From NCBI GenBank assembly GCA_964433345.1, contig CAYSQJ010000005.1, positions 248,001 through 312,000 on the forward strand: a stretch of DNA of 64,000 bases, written 5' to 3'. This document shows, in pieces, positions 52,019 to 62,300 of this stretch. The notes beneath the pieces are model-generated. The model had not been told where the DNA came from. It did no database searches and saw only the letters and a list, made by a program, of their open reading frames with translations. Source of the DNA: Ga0077527 sp964433345. Its GTDB lineage: Bacteria > Pseudomonadota > Gammaproteobacteria > Burkholderiales > SG8-41. The position numbers were made by a program, and so were the translations under genes. Positions within the stretch are counted from its first letter, which is position 1, and the number at the start of each line of letters is the position of its first letter.

Positions 52019-53554
52019 ATGAGACGACATTCCCGCCGGCGCAAGTCCGGATCCAGCATGGCAATCCCGCGATATGTCAGCGTCCTGTTTGCAGGCATCC
52101 TGCTGCTGGCAATGACAGGCGCCGTGGCGGGCGACATGCTGCGGGTCGGCTCCAAGCGTTTCACGGAGTCTTATGTGCTGGGCGAGATCATCGCCCAGAC
52201 CGCTCGCGTTTCCGCAACGCCGGTTGAGCACAAGGCCGGCCTTGGCAACACGGCAATCCTTTTCGCTGCACTGAAAAGCGGCGCCATCGACGTTTATCCG
52301 GATTACACCGGCACCATCGCGCTGGAACTGTTGGGACTGCCGACTGTTCCTTCGCTGGAGGAAATCAATCGCCGGTTGTCCGCGCACGGGCTGGCTGCCG
52401 GCGTACTACTCGGCTTCAGCAATTCCTATGCGCTGGCGATGCCGGAGCTGCTGGCTGCCGGTCACGGCATCAGTCGCGTTTCGGATCTGCAAAACTTCCC
52501 CGGTGCCCGACTCGGCCTGTCTCCGGAATTCCTCAACCGGCGCGACGGCTGGCCCGCACTGAGCGAGGCCTACGGGATCGGGAGCCTTTCCGTGCGCGGG
52601 CTGGAGCACGGGCTGGCCTATGCCGCGCTGGAGCGGGGGGAAATCGACGTCATTGACGCCTACACGACCGACCCCCAGGTCCGGCGGCTGGGCTTGCGTG
52701 TACTCGAGGACGACCGGCGCTTTTTCCCTGATTACGAATCCGTGCTCGTCTATCGCCGGGATCTGCCGCTACGGCACCCCGCTGCATGGACGGCCATCGA
52801 AGGGCTGCAGGGGCGGATTCCGGTATCGACCATGTTGCAGCTGAATGCGGCGGTCGAACTCGAACGCAGGACTTTTGCCGAAGCGGCCCGGAACTGGCTG
52901 GCGGAGACGGTGCTGCCGCCGGGCGAGCGTACGCTGCTGTCTGCCGTATTCGCGCCGGACCTGCTGCGACTGACCATGGAGCATTTGAGGCTGGTGCTGG
53001 TTTCGCTGCTGCTCAGCGTCACTGCCGGCGTGCCGCTGGGCCTGCTGGCCCAGCGCGCACCCAGGGCCGGGCGATGGATACTGGCCGGCGCCGGCGTGCT
53101 GCAGACAGTGCCTAGCCTGGCGTTGCTTGCATTCCTGATCGCGCTGCTGGACCGTATCGGACCGCTGCCCGCCATCATTGCGCTGTCGCTCTATGCGCTG
53201 CTGCCGGTCATTCGCGGAACCGAGGTGGCGCTGGCCGGCGTCGGCAAGCCCATGCGCGATGCCGGACGGGCGCTGGGTCTGGACCGCGGGCAGCTGTTCT
53301 GGCTGGTGGAACTGCCGCTCGCCTGGCCGGGCATGCTCGCCGGGATCAGGACCGCAGCGGTCATCAACGTCGGCACCGCAACCATTGCGGCATTCGTCGG
53401 TGCCGGAGGCTACGGCGAACGGATTGTCGCCGGCCTCGCGGTCAATGATCAGTTGATGATGCTGTCTGGTGCGATCCCGGCGGCAATGCTTGCCGTGCTG
53501 ATCGAGTCCGGGTTTCGGGTGCTGGAGCGCAAGGGTGCAGGGAACGGGCCCTGA
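52019..53554 (+). CDS. ABC transporter substrate-binding/permease fusion (quaternary-amine or osmoprotectant type)
   Basis: 511 residues from ATG 52019; ATG 52058 gives a cleaner signal peptide (YVSVLFAGILLLAMTGAVAG). Residues about 38-300 are an OpuAC/OsmF-type periplasmic binding domain (LRVGSKRFTESYVLGEIIAQ, AIDVYPDYTGTIALELLG, YTTDPQVRRLGL). Residues about 320-505 are an OpuB-type permease with five or six membrane spans and an EAA-like loop DAGRALGLDRGQLFW. Most known fusions place the permease first; here the binding domain leads. No ATPase gene is nearby, so an ATPase encoded elsewhere must energise it. The substrate may be betaine, choline or another trimethylated amine such as ergothioneine, which is inference. 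Confidence 0.8.
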   Translation: MRRHSRRRKSGSSMAIPRYVSVLFAGILLLAMTGAVAGDMLRVGSKRFTESYVLGEIIAQTARVSATPVEHKAGLGNTAILFAALKSGAIDVYPDYTGTIALELLGLPTVPSLEEINRRLSAHGLAAGVLLGFSNSYALAMPELLAAGHGISRVSDLQNFPGARLGLSPEFLNRRDGWPALSEAYGIGSLSVRGLEHGLAYAALERGEIDVIDAYTTDPQVRRLGLRVLEDDRRFFPDYESVLVYRRDLPLRHPAAWTAIEGLQGRIPVSTMLQLNAAVELERRTFAEAARNWLAETVLPPGERTLLSAVFAPDLLRLTMEHLRLVLVSLLLSVTAGVPLGLLAQRAPRAGRWILAGAGVLQTVPSLALLAFLIALLDRIGPLPAIIALSLYALLPVIRGTEVALAGVGKPMRDAGRALGLDRGQLFWLVELPLAWPGMLAGIRTAAVINVGTATIAAFVGAGGYGERIVAGLAVNDQLMMLSGAIPAAMLAVLIESGFRVLERKGAGNGP

Positions 53555-53611
53555 CGATGCCGGGCGGTGCCACATTCTGGAATATTTCGATGTCTTTCAT
53601 TCCGGCAGCGT

Positions 53612-53638
53612 GAACTTAAATGCCTGCAGGAGGTCATT
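53612..53638 (+). promoter_or_regulatory. Candidate sigma-E autoregulatory promoter of rpoE
   Basis: GAACTT at 53612-53617 matches the core of the sigma-E -35 (GGAACTT), and TCATT at 53634-53638 partly matches the -10 (TCTGA/TCAAA) at a 16-base spacing. A second, sigma-70-like TATACT lies at 53685-53690. The rest of the 209-base gap shows no coding frame. Confidence 0.4.
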
Positions 53639-53763
53639 TCAAGCGACGTCCTGGACGCCGGTTTCATGCGGCCGTTCAGGCAGTTATACTGCGGCGCCTG
53701 TCCTGCCGGCGCTTTCGCCGGCTGCGGACGGGACTGCAGTATCAGGGACCGGATAACTAATTA

Positions 53764-54363
53764 ATGAGCGATCGCGAAGTCGATCAGCAGCTGGTGGAGC
53801 GTGTGCAGCGGGGTGACAAGCGCGCGTTCGACCTGCTGGTGAGCAAGTACCAGCGCAAGCTGGGGCGTCTGCTGTCGCGGTTTATCCGTGATCCCAGTGA
53901 GGTCGAGGATGTGACGCAGGAGGCTTTCATCAAGGCATACCGTGCATTGCCGGGATTCCGGGGCGAGAGCGCTTTTTACACCTGGCTGTACCGGATCGGC
54001 ATCAACACGGCGAAGAATCACCTGGTGGCCATGGGGCGGCGGGCGCCGACCAGCACCGAACTTGATGCCGAGGAGGCGGAAAGTGTCGAGGCCGGTGAGC
54101 AGTTGCGGGATCTGAACACCCCGGAAAACCAGATGATGAGCCGCCAGGTCGGGGATACAGTGAACCAAACCCTGCAGGAGTTGCCTGAGGAATTGAGAAC
54201 GGCGATCACCCTTCGTGAAATCGAGGGGCTGAGTTACGAGGAAATTGCGACAGTCATGCAGTGCCCGGTGGGCACGGTGCGTTCCCGGATTTTCAGGGCG
54301 CGTGAAGCGGTGGCGGAAAAACTGCGTCCCTTGCTCGGCACGGGCAGGGACAGGAGATGGTGA
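53764..54363 (+). CDS. rpoE: RNA polymerase sigma factor RpoE (AlgU)
   Basis: 199 residues. ECF sigma factor for envelope stress. Region 2 is visible as DLLVSKYQRKLGRLLSRFI, VEDVTQEAFIKAYRALPGF and YTWLYRIGINTAKN; region 4 as LREIEGLSYEEIATVMQCPV followed by GTVRSRIFRAREAVAEKL. It is followed immediately by its anti-sigma factor genes. Expected targets include bamA, skp, rseP and degP homologues, several of which are encoded in this window, though no unambiguous sigma-E site was found before them. Confidence 0.97.
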   Translation: MSDREVDQQLVERVQRGDKRAFDLLVSKYQRKLGRLLSRFIRDPSEVEDVTQEAFIKAYRALPGFRGESAFYTWLYRIGINTAKNHLVAMGRRAPTSTELDAEEAESVEAGEQLRDLNTPENQMMSRQVGDTVNQTLQELPEELRTAITLREIEGLSYEEIATVMQCPVGTVRSRIFRAREAVAEKLRPLLGTGRDRRW

Positions 54364-54364
54364 C

Positions 54365-54883
54365 ATGGAAAACATATCGGCGTTGATGGACGGTGAGGCG
54401 GAGGACCAGGAGTCGCATCAGGCATTGCTGCGGCTCGGGGACAACCCGGAGGCGAGGGAGTCCTGGGACATCTACCACCTGATCGGTGACGTGATGCGGG
54501 GCGAAAATGTCCGCAGCCTCGATGTCTCGCGCCGGGTATCCGAAGAGCTTTCGCGGGAGCCCACCGTGCTCGCCCCCGCGCGGATTCGCCGGGTCAGCGC
54601 CCCGATGAGGTTTGCGCTGTCGGCCGCGGCCTCTGTTTCGGCGGTGGCAGTGGTGGGATGGATGGCATTTTCATCGAGCAACATCGCCAACCCGCCCGCG
54701 GAAATCGCACGGGCAACCGTGCCGGCGCCGGTCCAGGCCGAAGCGCCCCTGGTCAGCCTGCCCAACGACGGCCAGATGAATGAATATCTGCTGGCCCACC
54801 AGGGTATATCACCGAGTACCAGCCTGCACGGTGTCGCCCCGTACATCCGCACCATATCCATTGCCCCTGCTGCCGAGCGGTAA
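54365..54883 (+). CDS. rseA: Anti-sigma-E factor RseA (MucA)
   Basis: 172 residues from ATG 54365, one base after the rpoE stop. The N-terminal cytoplasmic domain (ENISALMDGEAEDQESHQAL, RESWDIYHLIGDVMRGE) binds the sigma factor. A membrane helix follows at about residues 80-100 (RFALSAAASVSAVAVVGWMAF). The periplasmic tail (about 70 residues) is where RseB binds. Regulated proteolysis of this protein by a DegS-type protease and then RseP (encoded at 26.3 kb) would release RpoE. Confidence 0.92.
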   Translation: MENISALMDGEAEDQESHQALLRLGDNPEARESWDIYHLIGDVMRGENVRSLDVSRRVSEELSREPTVLAPARIRRVSAPMRFALSAAASVSAVAVVGWMAFSSSNIANPPAEIARATVPAPVQAEAPLVSLPNDGQMNEYLLAHQGISPSTSLHGVAPYIRTISIAPAAER

Positions 54884-54891
54884 TACCGGCC

Positions 54892-55872
54892 ATGAAATTC
54901 TGGTGGATCATCGTACTGGGTTTTGTGCCGGGCGCGACGCTGGCTGCCGGAGAATCCAGGGAAGCACTGGCCATGCTCGAAAAAATGGCCGAAGCCAGCC
55001 AGAAGGTGAATTACTCCGGAACGTTCATGTTCCAGCACGGCAAGCAGATCGAAACCTCGCGCATCGCCCATTTCGTCAATCCGGCCGGAGGCGTGCTGGA
55101 ACGGCTTGAAACCCTGGACGGTCCGGCGCGCGAGGTGATACGCAACAACGACCAGGTCACCTGCTACCTGCCGGGCAGCAAGACCGTGCTGATCGATCCC
55201 CGCGGCTCACGCCAGTTTCCGGTTCGGGTCGAGCAGATCCAGGAGATCGTGCAGCACTACAACGTGGTCAAGGGCAGCATCGACAGGGTGGCCGGCCTCG
55301 AATGCCAGTGGGTGACCCTGATGCCCAACGACAACCTGCGCTATATGCGGCGTTTCTGTGCCGAGTTGAATACCGGCCTTCCCCTCCAGGCGCGCACCCT
55401 GAACGACAAGAATGAAACGCTGGAGGCCTTCGCTTTTTCCACGCTGGACATCGGCGGATCGTTCCGGCGTGAACTGGTGCAGTCCAAATATGCGGCAATC
55501 AGCGCCAGGCAAAACTGGCGGGTCGATCGCTCCGCGCTGACCGCGGGGGATTCCGGGGACTCCGGGTGGATCGTGCAGTCGCCGCCCGCTGGATTCCGCA
55601 AACTGATGGAGCTGAGGCGATCGGTGGTCGGCAAAAAGGGCACGGCCTCGCACCTGGTGTATTCAGACGGCCTTGCGGCGGTATCCATATTCATCGAGCC
55701 CGGCGTCAAGCCGGACCGGAAGCAGACCCTCAGGCACCAGGGCGCGATGCACATCTACAGCCATGCGGTCTCCGGCCACACCGTGACGATCCTCGGCGAG
55801 ACGCCTGCCGAAACGGTGCTTCAGTTCGCGCGCTCTCTGGAGCCCAAGGCTGCGGCCACTGCGTTGCGCTAA
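54892..55872 (+). CDS. rseB: Sigma-E regulatory protein RseB (MucB)
   Basis: 326 residues with signal peptide FWWIIVLGFVPGATLAA. Periplasmic protein that shields RseA and senses mislocalised lipoprotein or LPS. The LolA/LppX-like domain begins around EKMAEASQKVNYSGTFMFQH and continues LIDPRGSRQFP and CQWVTLMPNDNLRYMRRFC; the smaller C-terminal domain contains HLVYSDGLAAVSIFIEPGV and MHIYSHAVSGHTVTILGETP. Two cysteines (LECQWV, RRFCAE) could pair. Located between rseA and the protease gene as in Pseudomonas mucB. Confidence 0.93.
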   Translation: MKFWWIIVLGFVPGATLAAGESREALAMLEKMAEASQKVNYSGTFMFQHGKQIETSRIAHFVNPAGGVLERLETLDGPAREVIRNNDQVTCYLPGSKTVLIDPRGSRQFPVRVEQIQEIVQHYNVVKGSIDRVAGLECQWVTLMPNDNLRYMRRFCAELNTGLPLQARTLNDKNETLEAFAFSTLDIGGSFRRELVQSKYAAISARQNWRVDRSALTAGDSGDSGWIVQSPPAGFRKLMELRRSVVGKKGTASHLVYSDGLAAVSIFIEPGVKPDRKQTLRHQGAMHIYSHAVSGHTVTILGETPAETVLQFARSLEPKAAATALR

Positions 55873-55926
55873 ACCTCCCATTAAGTCCCCGATTCACTGC
55901 CCATGCATTACCAGGAAAGGCTGAAC

Positions 55927-57327
55927 ATGTTCAGGTATTTCTTTCTGGCCCTGTGCCTTTTTGTTCCAGTGCAGGCTGCCGCACAGCTCCCCGATTTCAC
56001 CGAACTGGTGGAAAAGCAGGGGGCTGCGGTGGTCAATATCAGCACCACCCAGACGGCCGCCCGCAATCCGCTGGCGCGCCAGCTGCCGCAACTGGACGAG
56101 AACGACCCGTTCTACGAATTCTTCCGCCGCTTCATGCCGAACAATCCGAATCCCGGCCAGGGGCCGCGTGAATTCCAGGCCCAGTCCCTGGGATCGGGGT
56201 TCGTCATCAGCGCTGACGGCTACATTCTGACCAATGCGCATGTCGTCGAGGGCGCCGACGAGGTCAATGTCAAGCTCACGGACAAGCGCGAATACAAGGC
56301 CAAGGTGGTCGGCACCGATCGCCGCACCGACGTCGCGCTGATCAAGATCGATGCCGGCGGCCTGCCGACGGTGCGTTTCGGCGATCCCAACCGGCTCAAG
56401 GTCGGCGAGTGGGTGGTCGCCATCGGCTCACCATTCGGATTCGAGAATACCGTGACTGCCGGCATCGTCAGCGCGAAGGGCCGCTCGCTGCCCCAGGAGA
56501 ATTTTGTGCCCTTCATCCAGACCGACGTTGCCGTGAATCCCGGCAATTCGGGCGGGCCGCTGTTCAATCTCCGCGGCGAGGTGGTCGGCATCAATTCGCA
56601 GATTTACAGCCGCACCGGCGGTTTCATGGGGCTGTCTTTTGCGATTCCGATCGATGTTGCCAACGACATAGCGCAACAGCTGCGGACCACCGGCAAGGTC
56701 ACACGCGGGCGCATCGGCGTGGTGATCCAGCCGGTCACCCGCGAACTGGCCGATGGCTTCGGTTTGCCCAAGCCGCAGGGCGCACTGGTCAATTCGGTTG
56801 AGAAGGGCGGGCCGGCCGACAAGGCGGGAGTCGAAGCCGGCGACGTCATCCTGCGCTTTGACGGCAAGCCGGTGAATTCCTCGGAGGACTTGCCGCGCAT
56901 CGTCGGCAGCACCAAGCCGGGCAGCCGCGTGGCGATCCAGGTCTGGCGCAACAAGTCCGCGCGCGACCTGCAGGTGACCGTGGCGGAATTGTCGGACGAC
57001 CGTGCGGCGCGTCAGGCGCGCGGCGGCAAGCCGCAGCCCCAGGCAGGCGGCCGCTTCGGCATGGGTCTGGTGGAGCTCACGGAAGCTCAGCGCAAGGAAT
57101 TCAAGATCGAGGGTGGCGTCCTGCTCGACAGCGTGCAGGGAGCAGCTGCGCAGGCAGGACTGCGGCGCGGCGACGTGATCCTCGCAGTGAACAACCAGGA
57201 TGTCGGCTCGGTGGACCAGTTCCTGCAGCTGATGGGCGGTTTCGAGAAGGGGCGCATAGTCGCGCTGCTGGTGCGTCGGGGCGGCAACTCGCTGTACATC
57301 CCGTTCCGCATCGACGGTAATGGGTGA
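55927..57327 (+). CDS. mucD: Do-family periplasmic serine protease/chaperone (MucD/DegP)
   Basis: 466 residues from ATG 55927, preceded by AGGAAAGG; ATG 55903 is a weaker alternative. Signal peptide FRYFFLALCLFVPVQAAAQ. Catalytic triad residues lie in YILTNAHVVEGADEV (His), RRTDVALIKID (Asp) and VNPGNSGGPLFN (Ser). Two PDZ domains follow (VTRGRIGVVIQPVTREL and GGVLLDSVQGAAAQAGLRRG). It removes misfolded envelope proteins and closes the rpoE operon, giving feedback on the stress signal. It overlaps the glutaredoxin-like gene by eight bases. Confidence 0.95.
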   Translation: MFRYFFLALCLFVPVQAAAQLPDFTELVEKQGAAVVNISTTQTAARNPLARQLPQLDENDPFYEFFRRFMPNNPNPGQGPREFQAQSLGSGFVISADGYILTNAHVVEGADEVNVKLTDKREYKAKVVGTDRRTDVALIKIDAGGLPTVRFGDPNRLKVGEWVVAIGSPFGFENTVTAGIVSAKGRSLPQENFVPFIQTDVAVNPGNSGGPLFNLRGEVVGINSQIYSRTGGFMGLSFAIPIDVANDIAQQLRTTGKVTRGRIGVVIQPVTRELADGFGLPKPQGALVNSVEKGGPADKAGVEAGDVILRFDGKPVNSSEDLPRIVGSTKPGSRVAIQVWRNKSARDLQVTVAELSDDRAARQARGGKPQPQAGGRFGMGLVELTEAQRKEFKIEGGVLLDSVQGAAAQAGLRRGDVILAVNNQDVGSVDQFLQLMGGFEKGRIVALLVRRGGNSLYIPFRIDGNG

Positions 57328-57577
57328 TTCGCCGCCGCTCGAGCTGACGCTTTACGGACGTTCATGGTGCCATCTCTGCGACGACATGCTGGCCGCCCTG
57401 CGCGCGCTGGAGACCGGGCAGCCGTTCCTGGTCTCGGTTGTCGACGTCGACAGCGACAGTGCGCTGGAGCAGCGTTTCGGAGACAAGGTTCCGGTGCTGA
57501 TGCACGGCGACCGCGAGCTCTGTCATTACCATCTGGATATCCGCGCGGTTACTGAATACTTGCGGGATTTCCGCTAA
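57320..57577 (+). CDS. Glutaredoxin-like protein (DUF836 family)
   Basis: 85 residues. A thioredoxin-fold protein with the redox motif CHLC in LTLYGRSWCHLCDDMLAAL, a conserved cis-Pro region in GDKVPVLMHGDRELC, and a terminal helix ITAV-type segment (DIRAVTEYLRDFR). The physiological partner is unknown. The first eight bases overlap mucD, a linkage that is conserved in Betaproteobacteria and suggests a role with envelope stress or simply operon fusion. Confidence 0.88.
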   Translation: MGDSPPLELTLYGRSWCHLCDDMLAALRALETGQPFLVSVVDVDSDSALEQRFGDKVPVLMHGDRELCHYHLDIRAVTEYLRDFR

Positions 57578-57603
57578 AATACGGGGCCTCACGATCCGAA
57601 CTT

Positions 57604-57640
57604 GGGCACGCCGGGAGAATCCGGGTGCCCTTTTTGTTGT
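57604..57640 (+). terminator. Intrinsic terminator between the glutaredoxin-like gene and lepA
   Basis: GGGCACGCCGG and CCGGGTGCCC pair around a short AGAAT-type loop with one bulge, followed by TTTTTGTTGTTTT. It lies 22 bases before lepA and should end most rpoE-operon transcripts. Confidence 0.75.
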
Positions 57641-57661
57641 TTTGCCCGGCAGCCGGAACAG

Positions 57662-59452
<1,791 letters not shown>

Positions 59453-59464
59453 CACGGCTCCGTC

Positions 59465-60268
59465 ATGAATTTCGCGCTGATCATGCTGATCCTGCTGCTG
59501 CTTACCGGCGCCGTCTGGCTTGCAGAGGCCCTCTATTTCCGCAAGCGCCGCGCAGCGGGCGCGGCCCAGCCCTGGTGGATCGAATATCCGGCGAGCTTTT
59601 TCCCGGTAATACTGGTGGTTTTCGTGCTGCGCTCCTTCCTGGTGGAGCCGTTCAAGATTCCTTCCGGTTCGATGCTGCCGACCCTGCTCGTCGGTGATTT
59701 CATCCTTGTCAACAAGTTCACTTACGGCATACGCCTGCCGGTGCTGAATACGCGGCTGATCGAGGTCAACGAGCCGCAGCGCGGCGAGGTCATGGTGTTC
59801 CGCTACCCGGAGAATCCGGCGCTCGACTACATCAAGCGCGTGGTCGCGGTACCCGGGGATGAAATCGCCTACTCGGACAAGCGCCTGATCATAAACGGCA
59901 GGCAGATACCGCTGAAGCCCGATGGTGACTACAGCTACGTCGAGGGCGGCCTCAACTTTGTTTCGGCAAAGCGCTTCGAAGAGCAGCTTGGCGAGCATGC
60001 GCATGCCGTGCTGCTGCAGCAGGACATACCGCCGGTGCATCTGGGCGGTGTGCAGCGCTTTCCCTACCGCGACAATTGTGCGTACAATGAGTCGGGTTTC
60101 AGCTGCAAGGTTCCGGAAGGGCATTATTTCCTGATGGGGGACAACCGGGACAGCAGCAGCGACAGCCGTTACTGGGGGTTTGTGCCGGAGCGCAACATTG
60201 TCGGCAAGGCTTTTCTGATCTGGTGGAATTTCGATAATTTCAAACGCATCGGGCAGTCGATCAATTGA
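59465..60268 (+). CDS. lepB: Signal peptidase I
   Basis: 267 residues. It removes signal peptides from exported proteins at the inner membrane. Two N-terminal membrane helices (IMLILLLLTGAVWLAEALYF and FFPVILVVFVLRSFLVEPF) precede the catalytic Ser in FKIPSGSMLPTLLVGDFILV and the Lys in ALDYIKRVVAVPGDEI. The late motif YFLMGDNRDSSSDSRYWGFV is also present. Proteins in this window expected to depend on it include BamA, Skp, MucD and RseB. Confidence 0.96.
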   Translation: MNFALIMLILLLLTGAVWLAEALYFRKRRAAGAAQPWWIEYPASFFPVILVVFVLRSFLVEPFKIPSGSMLPTLLVGDFILVNKFTYGIRLPVLNTRLIEVNEPQRGEVMVFRYPENPALDYIKRVVAVPGDEIAYSDKRLIINGRQIPLKPDGDYSYVEGGLNFVSAKRFEEQLGEHAHAVLLQQDIPPVHLGGVQRFPYRDNCAYNESGFSCKVPEGHYFLMGDNRDSSSDSRYWGFVPERNIVGKAFLIWWNFDNFKRIGQSIN

Positions 60269-60285
60269 CTACTTGGGAGGCATCA

Positions 60286-60642
60286 ATGAATTCACAGCGT
60301 GGCGTAACGATCACCGGTTTTCTTGTTTTCGCGGCCCTGCTGATCTCGGCGCTGCTGCTGGGCTTCAAGATCGGCCCTGCCTACATGGAGTACCACACGA
60401 TACAAAAGGTGTTTCGCGCGATGGCCAGCGAGCCTTCGCTGAAGAATGCCACGCGCGGTGAATTCAACAGCGCGTTCTCGGCCCGTGCAGGTGTGGACAA
60501 CATCAAGGCCATTTCGTATGACGACGTGCAGATCGAGAAGGACGGCGACGGCATCACGCTCAGCGCCGAGTACTCCGTGCGCGTGCCCCTGTTCGGCAAT
60601 CTCAGTGCGCTGATGGAGTTCCGGCCGACGTCTAGGCCTTAG
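60286..60642 (+). CDS. DUF4845 membrane protein
   Basis: 118 residues from ATG 60286 with GGGAGG seven bases upstream. One N-terminal helix GFLVFAALLISALLLGFKIG preceded by SQRGVT, a pseudopilin-like start, then a small soluble domain (YMEYHTIQKVFRAMASEPSL, ISYDDVQIEKDGDGITLSAE). DUF4845 genes regularly sit between lepB and rnc in Betaproteobacteria. Function is unknown; a link to LepB or pilin-like processing is only a suggestion from position. Confidence 0.85.
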   Translation: MNSQRGVTITGFLVFAALLISALLLGFKIGPAYMEYHTIQKVFRAMASEPSLKNATRGEFNSAFSARAGVDNIKAISYDDVQIEKDGDGITLSAEYSVRVPLFGNLSALMEFRPTSRP

Positions 60643-60649
60643 CGATGTT

Positions 60650-61339
60650 TTGGCTTCTTCGCCCGTCGTGGATCCCGCTCTGATCGGCGACAGGGTAGGC
60701 TACGCCTTCCGTGATTCCTCGGTGCTGCGGCGGGCGCTGACCCACCGCTCATTCGGCGCCGATCACAACGAGCGCCTTGAATTCCTGGGTGACAGCGTTC
60801 TCAATTGCCTTGTTGCGCTGGAACTCTATGAACGGTTTCCCCAGCTGACAGAGGGCGAGCTTTCCCGCATCCGCGCCAACCTTGTCAACCAGCAGTCCCT
60901 GCAGGGCATCGCAAGCAGCATCGGGCTGGGCGGACAGTTGCTGCTCGGTGAAGGCGAGCTCAAGAGCGGAGGTGCATCGCGTCCGTCCATACTCGCGGAT
61001 GCGGTGGAGGCCGTCATCGGGGCTGCTGTCGTCGATGGGGGATTTCCGGCGGCGCGCCAGGTCGTGCGCAGGCTGTTCGAGCCAAGCCTTGCCGCGGTCA
61101 ATCCGCAGGCAAGCGGCAAGGATGCAAAGACGCGGCTGCAGGAGTTTGCCCAGGGCAGGGGACTGCCGCTGCCGGTATATACGCTGCTAGGCACCCGCGG
61201 GCAGGCGCACGCGCAGTCTTTTGAAGTGCAATGCGCAATCGAAGAACTGGGCATTCGCACCGAAGGCCGCGGCGGCAGCCGCCGGGCCGCCGAACAGGAC
61301 GCAGCCGGCAAGGCGATGGCGCGGGTGGAGGCGCTGTGA
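60650..61339 (+). CDS. rnc: Ribonuclease III
   Basis: 229 residues from TTG 60650; an in-frame GTG at 60668 would be six codons shorter. Double-strand-specific RNase for rRNA and mRNA processing. The signature NERLEFLGDSVLNCLVALELY carries the catalytic Glu and Asp, and LADAVEAVIGAAVVDGGFPA the remaining metal ligands. The C-terminal dsRNA-binding domain is DAKTRLQEFAQGRGLPLPVY to GGSRRAAEQDAAGKAMA. Stop overlaps the era start (GTGA). Confidence 0.95.
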   Translation: MASSPVVDPALIGDRVGYAFRDSSVLRRALTHRSFGADHNERLEFLGDSVLNCLVALELYERFPQLTEGELSRIRANLVNQQSLQGIASSIGLGGQLLLGEGELKSGGASRPSILADAVEAVIGAAVVDGGFPAARQVVRRLFEPSLAAVNPQASGKDAKTRLQEFAQGRGLPLPVYTLLGTRGQAHAQSFEVQCAIEELGIRTEGRGGSRRAAEQDAAGKAMARVEAL

Positions 61340-62226
61340 GCGGAAGTCCGCACCGCGCCGGGCACCTGGCCATCATCGGCCGGCCGAACGTCGGCAAATC
61401 CACGCTGCTCAACCGCATGGTCGGGCAGAAAATCAGCATCACCTCGAGGCGCCCGCAGACGACCAGGCAGCGGATCATCGGGATCGTCACCCGGCCCGAT
61501 GCGCAGTATGTCTTTGTCGACACCCCGGGCTTCCAGACCCGTCACGGCAGCGCGATGAACCGGATGATGAACCGCAGCGTGACGAGGAGTGTCTCGGACG
61601 TCGATGCCGTGGTCTGGGTTGTCGAGGCGCCGCGCCTGACAGCCGAGGACAGGGCGGTATTCGGACTGCTGCAGCCGGGCACGCCCTTCGTGGTTGCGCT
61701 GAACAAGATCGACAGCGTCGGCAACAAGAACGAGCTGCTGCCGTTGATGCAGGACATACAGGCGCTGGCACAGCCGGCGGCAATCGTTCCGGTGTCGGCA
61801 AAAACCGGCCTCGGTACCGAGGATCTGCTGGCAGCGTTGCAAACCCTGCTGCCCGAGCAGGAGGCAATGTACGGCGAGGACGAGATCACCACGGCCAGCG
61901 AACGCACCCTGGCCGCCGAACTGCTGAGGGAGAAACTGTTCAGGCTGCTTGGCGAGGAACTGCCGTATTCAGCGCTGGTCGAGATCGAGAAATTCGAGAC
62001 GGTGGACGGCTTGCGCAGAATTCATGCCGGGATCATTGTCGACAAACCCGGGCACAAGGGCATAGTCATCGGCAAGGGTGGTGCCAAGCTGAAGGAGATT
62101 GCGAGCCAGGCGCGGACGGACATGGAGCGCCTGTTCGGCGGCAAGGTCTTTCTCGAGGTCTGGGTCAAGGTCAAGTCAGGCTGGGCTGACGATCCAGGGG
62201 TATTGCGGCGCTCGGGAATAGAATAA
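61336..62226 (+). CDS. era: GTPase Era
   Basis: 296 residues from GTG 61336. 16S rRNA 3'-end maturation GTPase. G1 GRPNVGKSTLLNRM, G3 VDTPGFQTRH, G4 ALNKIDSVGNK and G5 VSAKTGLGT are present; the KH domain follows with IVIGKGGAKLKEIASQARTDME. Start preferred over an upstream ATG because it overlaps the rnc stop and gives the usual length. The stop is followed by an AT-rich spacer related to that after tsf. Confidence 0.96.
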   Translation: MSGSPHRAGHLAIIGRPNVGKSTLLNRMVGQKISITSRRPQTTRQRIIGIVTRPDAQYVFVDTPGFQTRHGSAMNRMMNRSVTRSVSDVDAVVWVVEAPRLTAEDRAVFGLLQPGTPFVVALNKIDSVGNKNELLPLMQDIQALAQPAAIVPVSAKTGLGTEDLLAALQTLLPEQEAMYGEDEITTASERTLAAELLREKLFRLLGEELPYSALVEIEKFETVDGLRRIHAGIIVDKPGHKGIVIGKGGAKLKEIASQARTDMERLFGGKVFLEVWVKVKSGWADDPGVLRRSGIE

Positions 62227-62255
62227 AATATTCAATAAAAACAATATGTTACGGT
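62224..62255. repeat. AT-rich junction patch F (era / recO)
   Basis: TAAAATATTCAATAAAAACAATATG begins at the era stop codon. Its TCAATAAAAACAA is identical to the segment after tsf, though the ATAATCAATAA core is altered to ATATTCAATAA. Confidence 0.5.
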
Positions 62256-62300
62256 TTTCCCTGAAATCTGGCGCCGGCTCCAGACAGGAATTGTTGCGGC

